Assembly (NCBI GenBank): GCA_030144725.1
Contig: JASKMD010000017.1
Location: 4,941,278-5,005,277 of the forward strand
Direction: 5' to 3'
Source of the DNA: Haematococcus lacustris
Taxonomy: Eukaryota; Chlorophyta; Chlorophyceae; Chlamydomonadales; Haematococcaceae
DNA length: 64,000 bases
Shown: positions 1-10,600 of the stretch, piece by piece
Numbering within the stretch: the first letter of the stretch is position 1
Layout of the letters: each line of letters opens with the position of its first letter
Program-made: the position numbers and the translations under genes
The notes under the pieces: generated by a model
What the model saw: only the letters and a program-made list of their open reading frames with translations
The model's database searches: none
Told to the model about the DNA's origin: nothing

Positions 1-235
1 ATGCCCTGCGCACAGCCCAGGCCCGCAGGCCGGGTGCCCCCAGCAGAACAGGTTCAAAGGCTGCAGACCCATCCTGGACCACGTGGCATGTGGCGGTGCG
101 AGGCGTGATGTGGTGCCATCAGCAGCCAGCTCCCCCCTCCCGCCTTACCAGCCCTTCCTCCTGCGCCTGCCCCATACTGGGCCTGGTCATACTGATGTAG
201 CACACACTGGTGCACTGAGATGAGTGGCAGGCAGC
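1..235. other. Unassigned leading sequence
   Basis: No gene is recognisable here. Open frames on both strands are low-complexity and lack splice-flanked conserved blocks. It lies 5' of the first Fanzor-like relic and may be flank or a decayed part of the same element. Confidence 0.4.
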
Positions 236-364
236 GCCCTTTGTAGGTGCCCCTTGGAGGCTTGCCCTTTCGAGGTGCCCTTTGGAGGTGCGAGAGTGAG
301 TGACATCCCTCCTGGGTATAAGTCGGTATGCGCAGGTGTGAGCTGATATGAGCCTAGTGGCACA

Positions 365-783
365 ATGCCTCCGAGGAAGCGGCCCAGTACCGCGGATCAA
401 GAGGCGCATCCGATTAAAAGCCCGCGAAAACAAGGTTCGTTGTAGTCGTGGTGTGGCCCAACACTCCCCAGCCAGCCAAGCGCAGCAAGCGCACCAAGGC
501 TGAGCCAGAGGCAGCTGAGCCCACCTAGGCCACCCAGCCCACCAAGGGCAAGGGCAGGGCTGCCAAAGCCAAGCCAGCCCCTCAGCCAGGCAGGTGGCTG
601 GACAGGGACTGCAATGCAGCGCTGAACATGCAGCGCATTGGGGAGAGCAGGTGGCGGCCGCTGGAGCTGTGCTACTGGCCAAACCAGGGAGCTCTGCCAG
701 CCAAGGGCAAGGAGTACCCAGGCTTGGGGTACAAGCGGGTGCGAGACAAGCAACCCAAGACCCAGCCCGCTGCGGCACAGTAG
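365..783 (+). pseudogene. Fanzor/TnpB-like protein remnant (N-terminus fused to RuvC-III C-terminus)
   Basis: The leader runs into an ATG giving MPPRKRPSTADQ and a stop after about 26 codons. The frame then resumes in a basic KRSKRTKAEP linker with an internal TAG at 526-528. It ends with a C-terminus containing L-D-R-D-C-N-A-A-L-N-M, then R-I-G-E-S, L-E-L-C-Y-W-P and E-Y-P-G-L-G-Y-K-R, and stops at 781-783. The DRDxNAAxN(I/M) motif is the RuvC-III signature of TnpB/Fanzor nucleases, where an Asp of the motif is catalytic. RuvC-I, RuvC-II and the zinc-ribbon region are deleted, so this copy cannot encode a nuclease. An unrelated RNase-H-fold transposase is a less likely alternative. Confidence 0.65.
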
Positions 784-1077
784 TGTGTGCCCCCCCATTT
801 GAGCTGTCAGCAGCTTACAATCCCCTTTGTTGAGCTGTCATCAGCTTACACTTAGTGCATGTTTTGTCATGCCAACTCTACATCATAGCCCTCGTGGTCA
901 GGCAATAGTGTAGGTGGTAGGCGACCATGACCATGTGTATGCCATGTACAAGCCATGTGCATGCCATGTGATGGGAACACCACACAGACAAAACACCGTT
1001 TTGTAGTGGTCCAAAATTAGTGTTCGACTGCAATGAAGGCTCAAGGTTGAGGGCCAAGGTGCTGCACCGAGATGAGG
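784..1077 (+). other. Conserved 3' noncoding module of the Fanzor-like family (candidate guide-RNA region)
   Basis: It begins directly after the relic's stop codon. It is closely alignable with the module after the stop of the 36-kb copy on the minus strand and with copies lacking the coding region. Shared blocks include AGTGCATGTTTTGTCATGCC, a GGTCA...TGACC pairing that encloses GGCAATAGTGTAGGTGGTAG, and CACACAGACAAAA. In TnpB and Fanzor loci the guide (omega/fRNA) scaffold overlaps the element's 3' end; an RNA function here is inference. Confidence 0.45.
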
Positions 1078-1084
1078 TTGTTGT

Positions 1085-1400
1085 ATCTGGATGGTGATGA
1101 TGGTGGCGATGGTATGGATGACGATGGTGATGATGATGGTGGTGATGATGATGGTGGTGATGATGATGATGGTGATGGCGATGATGGTGATGATGATGAT
1201 GGTGATGACGCCGCAGCTGAGCTGCAGGTGGTGCAGCTCGTTCCACTCCTGCACAAACACCACGCAGGGCGCAGGCCCCAACATCTCATGCACTTGCAGG
1301 TCATGGTCATGGTCATGGTATGGATGACGATGGTGATGATGGTGGTGATGATGATGATGATGGTAAGCTGGTGATGATGATGGTGGCGACGATTGAGATG
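1085..1400. repeat. GAT/GGT trinucleotide repeat tract
   Basis: Imperfect GATGGT/GATGAT repeats occupy about 1085-1210 and 1300-1400 on either side of the duplicated PTOX micro-exon. The same arrangement on one side is seen at 7570-7705. His- or Asp-rich open frames across it are artefacts of the repeat. Confidence 0.85.
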
Positions 1401-1495
1401 ATAAAAACAATGATGGTCATGATGATTCTGGAGAGTCCAAGTGCACACCAACTGACCACATCGATGCTTGCTTGCTTGTACCCACCTGTCTGCCT
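1208..1495 (-). pseudogene. Duplicated PTOX gene fragment (micro-exon plus intron)
   Basis: This stretch repeats 7489-7775 of the PTOX gene: the nine-residue exon EWNELHHLQ, the preceding intron with its GAT-type microsatellite, and the stretch beginning gagagtccaagtgcaca followed by cttgcttgctt. In the functional copy the exon is followed on the minus strand by gtcagc; here the same position reads ctcagc, so the splice donor is lost. No other PTOX exon is present in the copy. It is therefore a non-functional partial duplication, bordered by a relic of the same transposon family that also sits in the source intron. Confidence 0.8.
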
Positions 1496-1722
1496 GCTTG
1501 CTTGCACGCCCTTTTGAGCTGGTTATCCCTCACAACATTCTAGCGGGAGACAGCGTGGAGGGCAGTCAAGTAATCCCAACTGGTCTCCGCTGAGGTCCGC
1601 TCAGGTCTCCGCAGGTCTCCTCTGGCAGGGGCTAGCCAGCAGCTAAGGACGCGTCATCCAATGCAACGGCTGTCAAAGGACGGACACACAGCGGACAGTA
1701 TAATAGCTGCGTTTTCCGCAGA

Positions 1723-2007
1723 TTGTCATCTTACTTGGCGCAGGCATACGTGCCTGCGCCGATTACCGCTCGGACCCCAAGCAGTCAGTCCGGTGTGGGC
1801 CACGCTGGAACCATCGCTTATGCGGTGCGGAAGGAGCCCATTGAAGGTAAGCTCCGCCACAACACCAGCACCGCACCTCAACCACAAGATAAGCACCGCA
1901 CCACTATTGCCCTATGCTTGTGCTTGTGTCCGCAGATCGACGCGCAGAACCGTGCCCGCGCATTAAACATGCTACACGTCCCCCTACCTCTGCCCTTCCC
2001 CGGTAAG
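1723..2007 (+). CDS. Possible two-exon gene fragment, unknown function
   Basis: Two blocks with good splice sites are joined in phase. The first (about 1720-1845) follows ttttccgcag and ends at gaag|gtaagc, with a product containing SSYLAQAYVPAPI and GHAGTIAYAVRKEPIE. The second follows tgtccgcag and ends cccg|gtaagt. No start, stop or further exons were found, and the family is not recognised. It could be a gene fragment captured by a mobile element, or chance. A 46-bp tandem repeat starts about 120 bp downstream. Confidence 0.25.
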
Positions 2008-2128
2008 TGAAGTCTTGTCCGCCCACAGTGCACAGCACACAGCGCACAACGCACACAGCTCACAATTCGCATCTTGCCCTTGATGCGCGCGCACACACAC
2101 CGCACCGCACCTTGCCCTGCCCCACACC

Positions 2129-2312
2129 TTGCCCTGGTTGCCCTGCACATAGCACACAGCCCGCATAGCACAAGTTGCCCTGGTTGCCCCGCACATAGCA
2201 CACAACCCGCATAGCACAAGTTGCCCTGGTTGCCCCGCACCTAGCACACAGCCCGCATAGCACAAGTTGCCTTGGTTGCCCCGCACATAGCACACAGCCC
2301 GCATCACACGCA
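2129..2312. repeat. 46-bp tandem repeat, four copies
   Basis: Units begin at 2129, 2175, 2221 and 2267 with the core ttgccctggttgccc, then gcacatagcacacagccc. Unit length is constant and there are only a few substitutions. Cysteine-rich minus-strand open frames here are products of the repeat. Confidence 0.9.
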
Positions 2313-2900
2313 AATTAGTGCACAACTATCGATTTTGAGGGGGTGTTTTTTGTACACGGTTCGCCTCGGAATGAGACTATTGGCCCATGCCCACCAACAT
2401 CGTGAAAAATCTCGTAGTAATCAGCGAAATTCGTGAATTATATAACTAATATTTAGTTAATCTCTATAAAAGCTACTCCTTATAGTGCAGTACTGCACCA
2501 TATCTAATGCCGCAACAATGCACCAAATCTCATCGTGAAAAACTGCACCATATACAGTCTAGTAGTTTTGTGATGTAATATAGAAGTTATGTTGGTAATT
2601 CATTGGTATTTTACTGGTTTGGAGTTTGTTGTTCCTTTAAATCACATTGGTTCTCATGGTGTAGTACTGCACCTGTCACTAGTGAACTACTACAATGCAC
2701 CCAATTGTGCTACACTGCACCACACCGAGTGGTACAACACATCACCTTAGCGATATCTCACCAACCATGCATATTTATGAATTTTCGTTCAAACCCCAAT
2801 CTTACAACCACGTCATATGGCTATGTGCAAAATCTCAAGCCGCGATTCTGAAAAATGCTGTTACTAATTTGCCTGAGTGATAGCACAAATTCCCGCACTC
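2313..2900. other. AT-rich block without recognisable gene
   Basis: Base composition falls sharply compared with the flanks, and short open frames have no family resemblance. Several tgcac(c)a-type words recur (for example actgcaccata), suggesting old non-autonomous mobile DNA. No convincing terminal repeats or target duplication were found. Confidence 0.4.
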
Positions 2901-3307
2901 CATCCTAATGTCCCGGTGCCGTTAATGCTCGCAGGCATCGCAGCCCGGTGCGATTAACAAAATCCGTGTGTACGTGGAGCGTCATTGCTCTCAGAACCCC
3001 AGCCCAAGAGCCCTGGCTAACTCGAGGGCTGGTTAGGGTAGGAAGGTTTCGCCAGGCTGTCAGCCTTCAAGCAATTAAGCTGTTAGTTTTGATGAGGTGC
3101 CCAGTGGTCTGTCCCGGGAAAGTGCCATCTACGTGGGGGCTGCAGTCATCAAGGGTGCGACCGAGGATGCTACAACTTAATTGTAGTAGCGGAGTGAGAT
3201 TACCCACAGCCCAACATGTTGTTCCGTGTTGAATAAGTTTTGTTGGCTGAGATGAGGTTGTTTGATCACGCATTGGACTTAGCGGGCAGCCCCAGTCAGG
3301 CCTGGTG
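2901..3307. other. Intergenic sequence, nothing recognised
   Basis: Mixed-composition sequence between the AT-rich block and the SINE. Open frames are short and unsupported. A copia- or gypsy-like signature was looked for and not seen. Confidence 0.4.
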
Positions 3308-3713
3308 CACACAGCAGTGGATCAACCGGGTTAGGACCCGAAGCCAGTAGCACCCCATGCAGCAGGTGTGGTTCAGTAGCTACAAACCTCCCTCTTCTTG
3401 CGAGAGGCCGGGGGATCGACACCCGCAAGAGGCCAGAAATATTTGGCATAATCGATCTCTCTTGAGGGCAGTGCTCGCCATCGTGCGGGGTGGGAGTTGG
3501 AATGGAGTAGGCTAATTTCCTATGAAACTCAGGAGGGTAGACACGTTTCCGAGCCGGGGCGTGTCGTGCTGTGAGAGCGCCCTTTAGGCATACGTCAGCC
3601 CGCGGGGGCCCTCCCCATGGTGTGAAAGACCAGAAGCGGCGCGCGGTTCCTTAGTGCACGCCCCCTGAAGCTTCGGGGGGAGTAGTCTTTCTTTCTTTCT
3701 TTCACACAGCAGT
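3308..3713 (+). mobile_element. tRNA-derived SINE with 11-bp target-site duplication
   Basis: The body (3319-3702) is flanked by direct repeats cacacagcagt at 3308-3318 and 3703-3713. The head carries a Pol III A box tggttcagtag (fits TRGYNNARNNG) and a near-consensus B box ggatcgacacc. The 3' end is ggagtagtc followed by a (TTTC)n tail. The last part matches the 3' end of the SINE at 20404-20600. At 384 bp it is long for a simple SINE and may be composite. Confidence 0.8.
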
Positions 3714-4640
3714 AGTGTCAGGCCTCATGGCCTTAGGGTTGAGAGTGAGCACTCATTGCACAGTACAATGTCATTGCAAAATTTACAGAGGTGCAAATCA
3801 TGTTGTCACCCAAGCACGCGTACAATGCCACTGCATACTGCAATGAAGCAACGACTGGCAAGCTAATCCGCATAGGTGAGCATTGCCTGCTGCTTCACCT
3901 GCAACACCCTTACCTGCACTATACGTGCCTCTACGTCACCCTGCCCTTCCTGTGCCCCTGCCCTGCCGTCCTCGACAGAGTTTCGTCCCATGTGAACCTC
4001 AGGCAACCTGTCACTACCGCTGCTCACCTGCTGGAGGCATACTAAATGCTGGGCAGCCATGATGCCTGATCAGGCACTCACCTGCGGCGAACTCGTTGAC
4101 TGCGGCCACCACCACTACATCTACTACATCTGGTGCATCGAGCTCAAACAATGGACATGCGTCTTGCCACTACTACGCAAGTAGGCAGCTGGCAAGTTCT
4201 GGGCAAGCACCATTTCCGGAAAAAATGAATCATGCTCACCCATGCATCTCTTCTCACACACCTCTCACCTGGGTGCTGTGCAGCCACTGGGCTCCTTGCA
4301 CTGACAAAACAAACTGATGTCAAGGTGTAGCTGCCTAAGAGATGTGTGGTGCATGAAGCGTGTAGCCCTAGCGCCCAGAGCTGCATCCGCTTCCACTATT
4401 GACCTACTCTTGCCTCTCTAGCTCTCCCCCCGCACTGACAGGTCGACCACCGCTGCCTACCACCCAGTGGGTCTTTCTGGAGCCCAAGCGCACGACATAC
4501 CCCACCCGAGTGCCCCAGCCAGACCCGCCAGACCCGCCGTATGTACAACCCTCAGTCCCGGTTACCCCGATTCAAATGCAGGCTGCACCTGCCCCTCCAC
4601 CTGCTCTCCTGGCTGCAGCCTGGCTGCTGCTGCTGCTGCT
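3714..4640. other. Region downstream of PTOX (probable 3' UTR and flank)
   Basis: On the PTOX strand this is 3' of the stop codon at 4641. A TGTAA motif, the usual chlorophycean poly(A) signal, reads on the minus strand near 3781-3785, but at about 860 bp from the stop the link is tentative. No other gene is supported. Confidence 0.35.
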
Positions 4641-7600
4641 TCACACGCGGCGTGGCAGGTCCTTGCGGGCTGCCAGCCCTGCCACCAAGCTGCTGTCCAC
4701 GCAGGCGTGCATGGTCTTCACGTGCTCGCCCTCATCCTCCCTGCACACAGCCACCAGACAGGCTAGAGGCCGCAGCACAGCCTGGCAGCCAAAGACCAGC
4801 CCAGGAGGAGACCAGCCATGCGGTGTTAGATGCACTGAGCAGCTGTTAGAGGACTGCAGCCAGCTAGCACAGTGCAGCCAGCTTCACTGTGTCGCACTGA
4901 GCAACCAAGCCCTGGTTGCAGATGGCAGGCAAGCACAGCAGTCGGCTGACCAGCACAGCGCAGGCTAGCGAGGTTAGAAAGCTGCCCAGCCCCTGTCACT
5001 GGGTGGTGCCAGGCTAGGCTGCCTTTGATGCAGCTCAGGGCTGGCACAGCCCTGCTGGAGTCAGGTCCCAGAGCTGGCTAGCAGAGCACTCACTTGATTG
5101 CACAGAACACGTCGTACAGGTTCTCTAGGGGCGGGGTGCGAGGGGTGGCATTGGACGTCTGGAACTCCTGCAACACCACACCCCTACCGTTGCAACATCA
5201 CAGCAGGTGCTGTGCTAGCACTGCCCATTATCCCATCCCATTACGGGATGAATCACAGATTGGCATTCACAGGTTGCGTGGCAATCACTCAACATGGTGT
5301 TGCTGCAGACTCAGCGCCATCGGCATCAAGGCAAATGTGCTGAGGGTGCTGCGCTGCGGCACAGTAGTGTGCCCCCCCATTTGAGCTGTCATCAGCTTAC
5401 ACTTAGTGCATGTTTTGTCATGCCAACTTTACATCATAGCCCTCCGGGGTCAGGCAATAGTGTAGGTGGTAGGCGACCATGACCATGTGTATGCCATGTA
5501 TAAGCCATGTGCATGCCATGTGATGGGAACACCACACAGACAAAACACCGTTTTGTAGAGGTCCCCAACAAGTGTTCGACTGCAATGAAAGCTCAAGGTT
5601 GAGAGACAAGGTGCTGTGCTGTCGCTTGAGATGGTAAGGTGAGTTCCAGCCAGACACAGGTGTGGGGATCAACAGCAGGCCGTGGTCAGCCGTGCCTGTC
5701 CACCAGCCCTGCTCACGTCAAAGAGGTACAGGTCGCAAGAACGGTAGTACTCAGCAGCCACCAAGGGGGGCGCCAGGGACTTGAGCAGCGGCTCATTGGC
5801 ATCTAGGAACTCCCCGTAGGTATCCACTGCATGCGCCTGCACAACTTGAGGCCCAGCAGCCAGGCTGGTTGCACTGCCATGAGCAGGAAGTGCAGCTTAC
5901 AGCTTGATGGGACTTCTAACCTGTCTGATGTATCTGATTTCTAAGGTATTGTACTGCATGCATGAAGTCGCTTACAAGTGTGAGGAAACAAGTACTGGCG
6001 AGTCCCATCTGCTCACTGCTCAAGCTTGTACACATCCTGTGTGCGTCACCTCCTATGCTCATAGCAGGCCCTGCCCTGACCTCACAATAGACGCTGCTTC
6101 TGACCACAGCCACCAGGAGAGCAGGGGCCCACCCCACACACTGTGTGGCTAGCGTCTGCAGCACCGCACTGACCTCCAGCAACTCTGAAAACGTGTACGC
6201 CAGGGAGGGTGATGCCACGTACAGCAGCACCAGCACCTGGGCACACAGGGGGAAGGGTTCGCTATGGCAGCCAAGCAATGCATGGATGACAGCCCCTGGA
6301 TCCACCCTTCACCCAGTCCAGCCACAAACATCCTCGATGCCCATCACCCCCTCCCAACCCCCAGTGCAGCCCCTAGGTGCCCATCAACTCCCAATGCAGT
6401 AATAAACATCCTCGAGGGCAACCTCTCTTCCCTCCCTTAACCCCCTCCCAATCCCTGTGCACACTGCGTTTCAGCCCACGCTTTCTAAACACGGCTGCCC
6501 CCCAGTGGGCTCACCCCTCTCCCAGACAAGGGAGGCTGGCACTGAAGACCTGCTGGGCGCGACATCAGCTGCAAGCATGAGCTGTGGAGGGTGCAGGCAC
6601 TCCTGAGTCAAGTGCCCCGTCCCCTCATTCTCAGCAATGCTGGACTTGCTGCTGTGGTGCTGCTGCTGGCCTGCCGCAAGATGGTGGTGCATTAGCCCAG
6701 GGACACAGGGTGGCTGAGGCTAAGGCGGAGCACCCAGGCTGACAAGAATCATAACCAGAACATTGTCAAGGTAGCACCAAGAAGCGCAGCCCGGCATGTA
6801 CTCAGACTGACACTGCAGCGCAGCACTGCACAGGCAGGGCTATGTGGCTACCAGGCATGTGCTGCTGGAGGAGTTCAGTCGTGCCCCCTACAACAGCCTG
6901 CTGCCTAGCCTGTTGCGTTGAGTTGCCATGCGCTGTGCTGTGTTGTGTTGGTAAGCCCCGACCCCAAGCCTACCCAGTAGTACACAATGGCAGAGTGGTA
7001 GCCCACAAAGCGGTCGAACCAGAGCTGGTCTCCACCCAGGGACTCCATGATCTGCGGCCAGGGCGCACAGGAGACCTCTGGGGTGAGACCCAGGGGGCCG
7101 GCCACTGGCCTGCTGCCTGGGGCCATCCCGCCCTGCAGCTCGCGCTCTCATGTGGGCCATGCCTTTTTAACCCCTGCCCTCTAAATGCATGAGCTGAGTC
7201 AGCACTGGCAGGTACAAAGGCTCAGGGTTGGGGCTAAGCCTGACAAGCTGAGCAACATGGCCACCCTGCAGATCAGTGTGGTTGTGTGATGACATCGTGA
7301 TGACGTGATGACCGACTGCAATGCTTGCATGCGCTCCCTGGTGCAGGCAGTGCAGCATGAGGTGTGGGTGGTGGGAGAAGCAGTGCTAGGAGGTGCCGGG
7401 CACGCCATCAGCAGCCAGAGCCTTATGGTGCTGATTGGTCAGAGCAGCCTCATGGTGCTGGCGCCAGGGGTGGCAAGGCCACCACGCCGCAGCTGACCTG
7501 CAGGTGGTGCAGCTCGTTCCACTCCTGCGCAAACACCATGCAGGGCGCAGGCCCCATCATCCCATGCACTTGCAGGTCATGGTCGATGGTGACGATGGTG

Positions 7601-10600
7601 AGGATGATGATGGTGATGGTGGTGATGCCAGGGATGACGGTGGTGATGATGGTGGTGATGATGGTCAGCTGGCGATGGTGACGGTGGCGATGATGGAGAT
7701 GGTAGTGATGGAGAGTCCAAGTGCACAACAACTGTCCACATCGCTGCTTGCTTGCTTGCACCCTGCTGTGGGTCCATGTGTGGGTCCATAGTATATACTG
7801 CTGAGTATGTGTTGTGGTCCTTTTGAGGTGGCCCTTTGGAGGCTTGCCCTTTGGAGGTGCCCTTAGGAGGTGCGAGAGTGAGTGGCATCGCCTTCTGGGT
7901 ATAAGTAGGTGTGCGCAGGTGTTAGCTGATATGAGCCTAGTGGCGCAATGCCTCCGAAAAATCAGGGTCAGCTAGCTGGCGCCATGAGGAGCTGCACTGC
8001 AGACCGTCAAGCTCAGGGCCTAGAGCTGAGCTGTGTGTAAACCTTAAAGCACATGAGACGCTGCATGTGTCACACCTCGGCAAAGTGGATCTTGCGCAGC
8101 TCTGCTGCCGCACGCCACCAGCCTGCAGGGAGCGCGTATACAAGCTACCCGGTGGACGGTGCCAGGCAGCTGGAAGTGCTGCACAGCCCCTGCAGGGGTT
8201 CCGGCGTGCTGTCAAGGATGGGAGGAGGGTGCTGGGGCTGAGTCTAGAGGTGGCCCTCCCTGGCCTGCCTGGCTCTGTCCTGGCCTACCCTGGCCTGGCC
8301 TGGCCCGGGCTGGGCTGGCCTGCCCCACAGCCTGGTCCAGGGTAGGCCTGCCTCATAGCCTGTCACTCGGCCTGGCCAGACGCACCCAGGCTCTCGTATA
8401 GGTGCAGGCAGCTGATGTAGCTGAAGTAGGGCATGCGGGCCACAGTCTCCAGGAACCAGAAGCGCTGCAGGATCAGGGCAGGTGGCAAGGCAGGCAGGGG
8501 GACGTCAACATGGTGGGCAGCCAGGCAGGGATGAGGCAAGCGGACATGGAGGGTGGATGGGGCAAAGCAACACAGCCAGGTAAAGCAGCTCAGGCACAGG
8601 CAGACAGGCAGGCAGGCAGGGTTGCAGGAGGACAGGGAAGCAGGCAGCATTGTCAACAGAAAGGAATGCAGAGCTACATGGAGCTGGCTACCTTGCATCC
8701 TGCACTGCACCTCAGCGCAAGTGCCTGTGTCTCTCCAGTGGCAGTGGTTTGAGACACAGCAGCCAGCACTTCCAGCACCCGGTCTGCTCTGCTGGCTGGC
8801 AGGAGGTTAAGCCAGGTAGCAGAGGGAGCTGCATCATCGGCTGAAGAGGGCAGCCAGTGTGATGCCACACCTTACCTGTATGGGGCGGTTCTCAAACAAC
8901 ACGTCTATAAGGAGGCACAGTATGTTGTAGACACCCCGGACATACCTGCACTCATACACCGGGCAGGGCATCCCTGTGCCCTCACTGCCACTGCCCTGTG
9001 CCCTCACTGCCACTGCCCTGTGCCCTCACTGCCACTGCCCTGTGCCAATGCATCCGATCATCATACTGCTAGCGGCAGGGGTTCCTCAACAACTGACATG
9101 GCCAGGACCAGGAGCGGGACAGTGCTATGAAAGTGCAAGCAGCAGTGCAGTAAGAGCAGGCAGGGTGAGAGGCAGAGGGTGCAAGGTGTAAGGAGCAAGG
9201 GGAGGGCAGCGGGAGGTGCCAGGGGGTGGCGGGCACTGACCAGGGCGCCTCCACTTTGCCCCCAATAGCCTCCCGTACCCTCTCTCGCTCGGACACTGCA
9301 TGGTTGGACAGGATGAGGCGGGAAAGGCGCTGCCGAATCTGCAGGCAAGCAGGCAGCCAGGCCAGCGACCAGGTGAGTGTACCCGCAAGCAGCCCTGCAG
9401 GCAGGTGGCCAGGCCTGGAGCATATGGGGTGCACCCCTCAGCCTTCAGGTGCCTCAGCCTCAGCCTTGACCTTAGCCTCAACCTAGCTTCAGGGTGGACA
9501 ATGAAAGAGTGAAGGAAGCAATGCATGGGGGGACGCACTGCTACCAAAGCCATGGCCTGTTCCAACCAATACTGGAACGACACTGAACGTCACGGTGTTG
9601 CTGGCAGCATTGGGTGCCCAAACTATGCCACTGGGTACCTGCACTGGCTCCTCACTGGCCACCATCCTACCCTTGCAGTCATGCAGTCTATGCTGAGGTA
9701 CACGATGCTGGTGATAGTGCAGTGCTAGGCCACCACCTGACCTGCACACTGGTGCTGCAGTCACACCCCATGCTGGTGCTAGTCATGGTGTGGCTGGGTG
9801 CACAGCTCAGCGGCCGCACCTCTGCGCACTCCTCCCCCACGCTGCGCTTCACCACATTGCCCTGCCTCACAGTCCCCGGTAGCTGGCCAGCCTGCAGCGG
9901 GCAGCCCCACGCTAGGAGTTGGAGGAGGGGCAGGGGGAGGGGGAGGGGTGCACTTGCAGGGACGGATGCCCTCTGATGAAGTGTGTGGGTATGTTACTCC
10001 AGGTGGCTAAGTACAGAGACGTGAATAGCAGCAGCTGTCAGCATGCAGCACGCATGGTCCAGGGGCGCCAAGCACAGCGCAATCAACCATTGGGCACTGC
10101 CATGTTTGAGGCGATATGTTGGGCACTGCCATGTTTGAGGCAGTCCATTGCCTCCAGCTTAGCCAGCAGTTGGCAGCAGCAATCGAATGGATCTCGCTTG
10201 AACACATGCACTGACCGACACCTGGTGCCACACCCACCATGACACATCCACCGGGCCTGACCGTGCATGTGCATGCATGTATGTGGGGCATGGGACACGG
10301 GAGGTGCCTGGTCCCACGCAGGCAGGTACTGAAACCAGTGGGCCTTTCGTGCCCAAGTTTATGTGCAAGTTTATGGCAATAACCCTAGACATGTGTGACA
10401 GTCTGTGCAATGCCTGCTGGCTGGTGTCTGAGGCAGGTGGTTTGACCAAAAAGGATTGGATGACTTGCTGCTGCTGGCAGTGCATATGGCGCCAGAGCTG
10501 CCACCAGCCAGGAGCCACCAACCACACCTCCTCATCCAGCTTGGGGAGCAGGTGCAACCACTCCAGGCTGCGGTCCGCTGCGGCCACCAAGCGGGTCAGG

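Larger units (their letters stand above)
236..1077 (+). mobile_element. Fanzor-like transposon relic, copy A (internally deleted)
   Basis: This is a three-part element: a 5' leader (gaggtgcgagagtgagtg, then ggtataagt and gagcctagtgg just before an ATG), a much-shortened coding region, and a conserved 3' noncoding part. The same leader occurs at 7819-7961 (+) and about 37190-37078 (-). The same 3' part occurs at 5355-5640 (+), 36259-35995 (-), 38444-38328 (-) and 41737-41590 (-). The far 5' terminus seen in the 37-kb copy is missing, so copy A is 5' truncated. The element family is inferred from the encoded C-terminus; the repeat relationships are seen directly. Confidence 0.7.

Noticed and set aside
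878..1410. Histidine-rich protein frames
   Set aside because: They translate the GAT/ATG microsatellite; the only gene-like piece is the duplicated PTOX micro-exon.
1878..2325. Cysteine-rich small protein (CAGQPGQLVLCG repeats)
   Set aside because: The frame follows the 46-bp tandem repeat and exists in several frames equally.
4399..4968. 189-codon plus-strand frame
   Set aside because: It overlaps the last PTOX exon on the opposite strand and has no domain or splice support.
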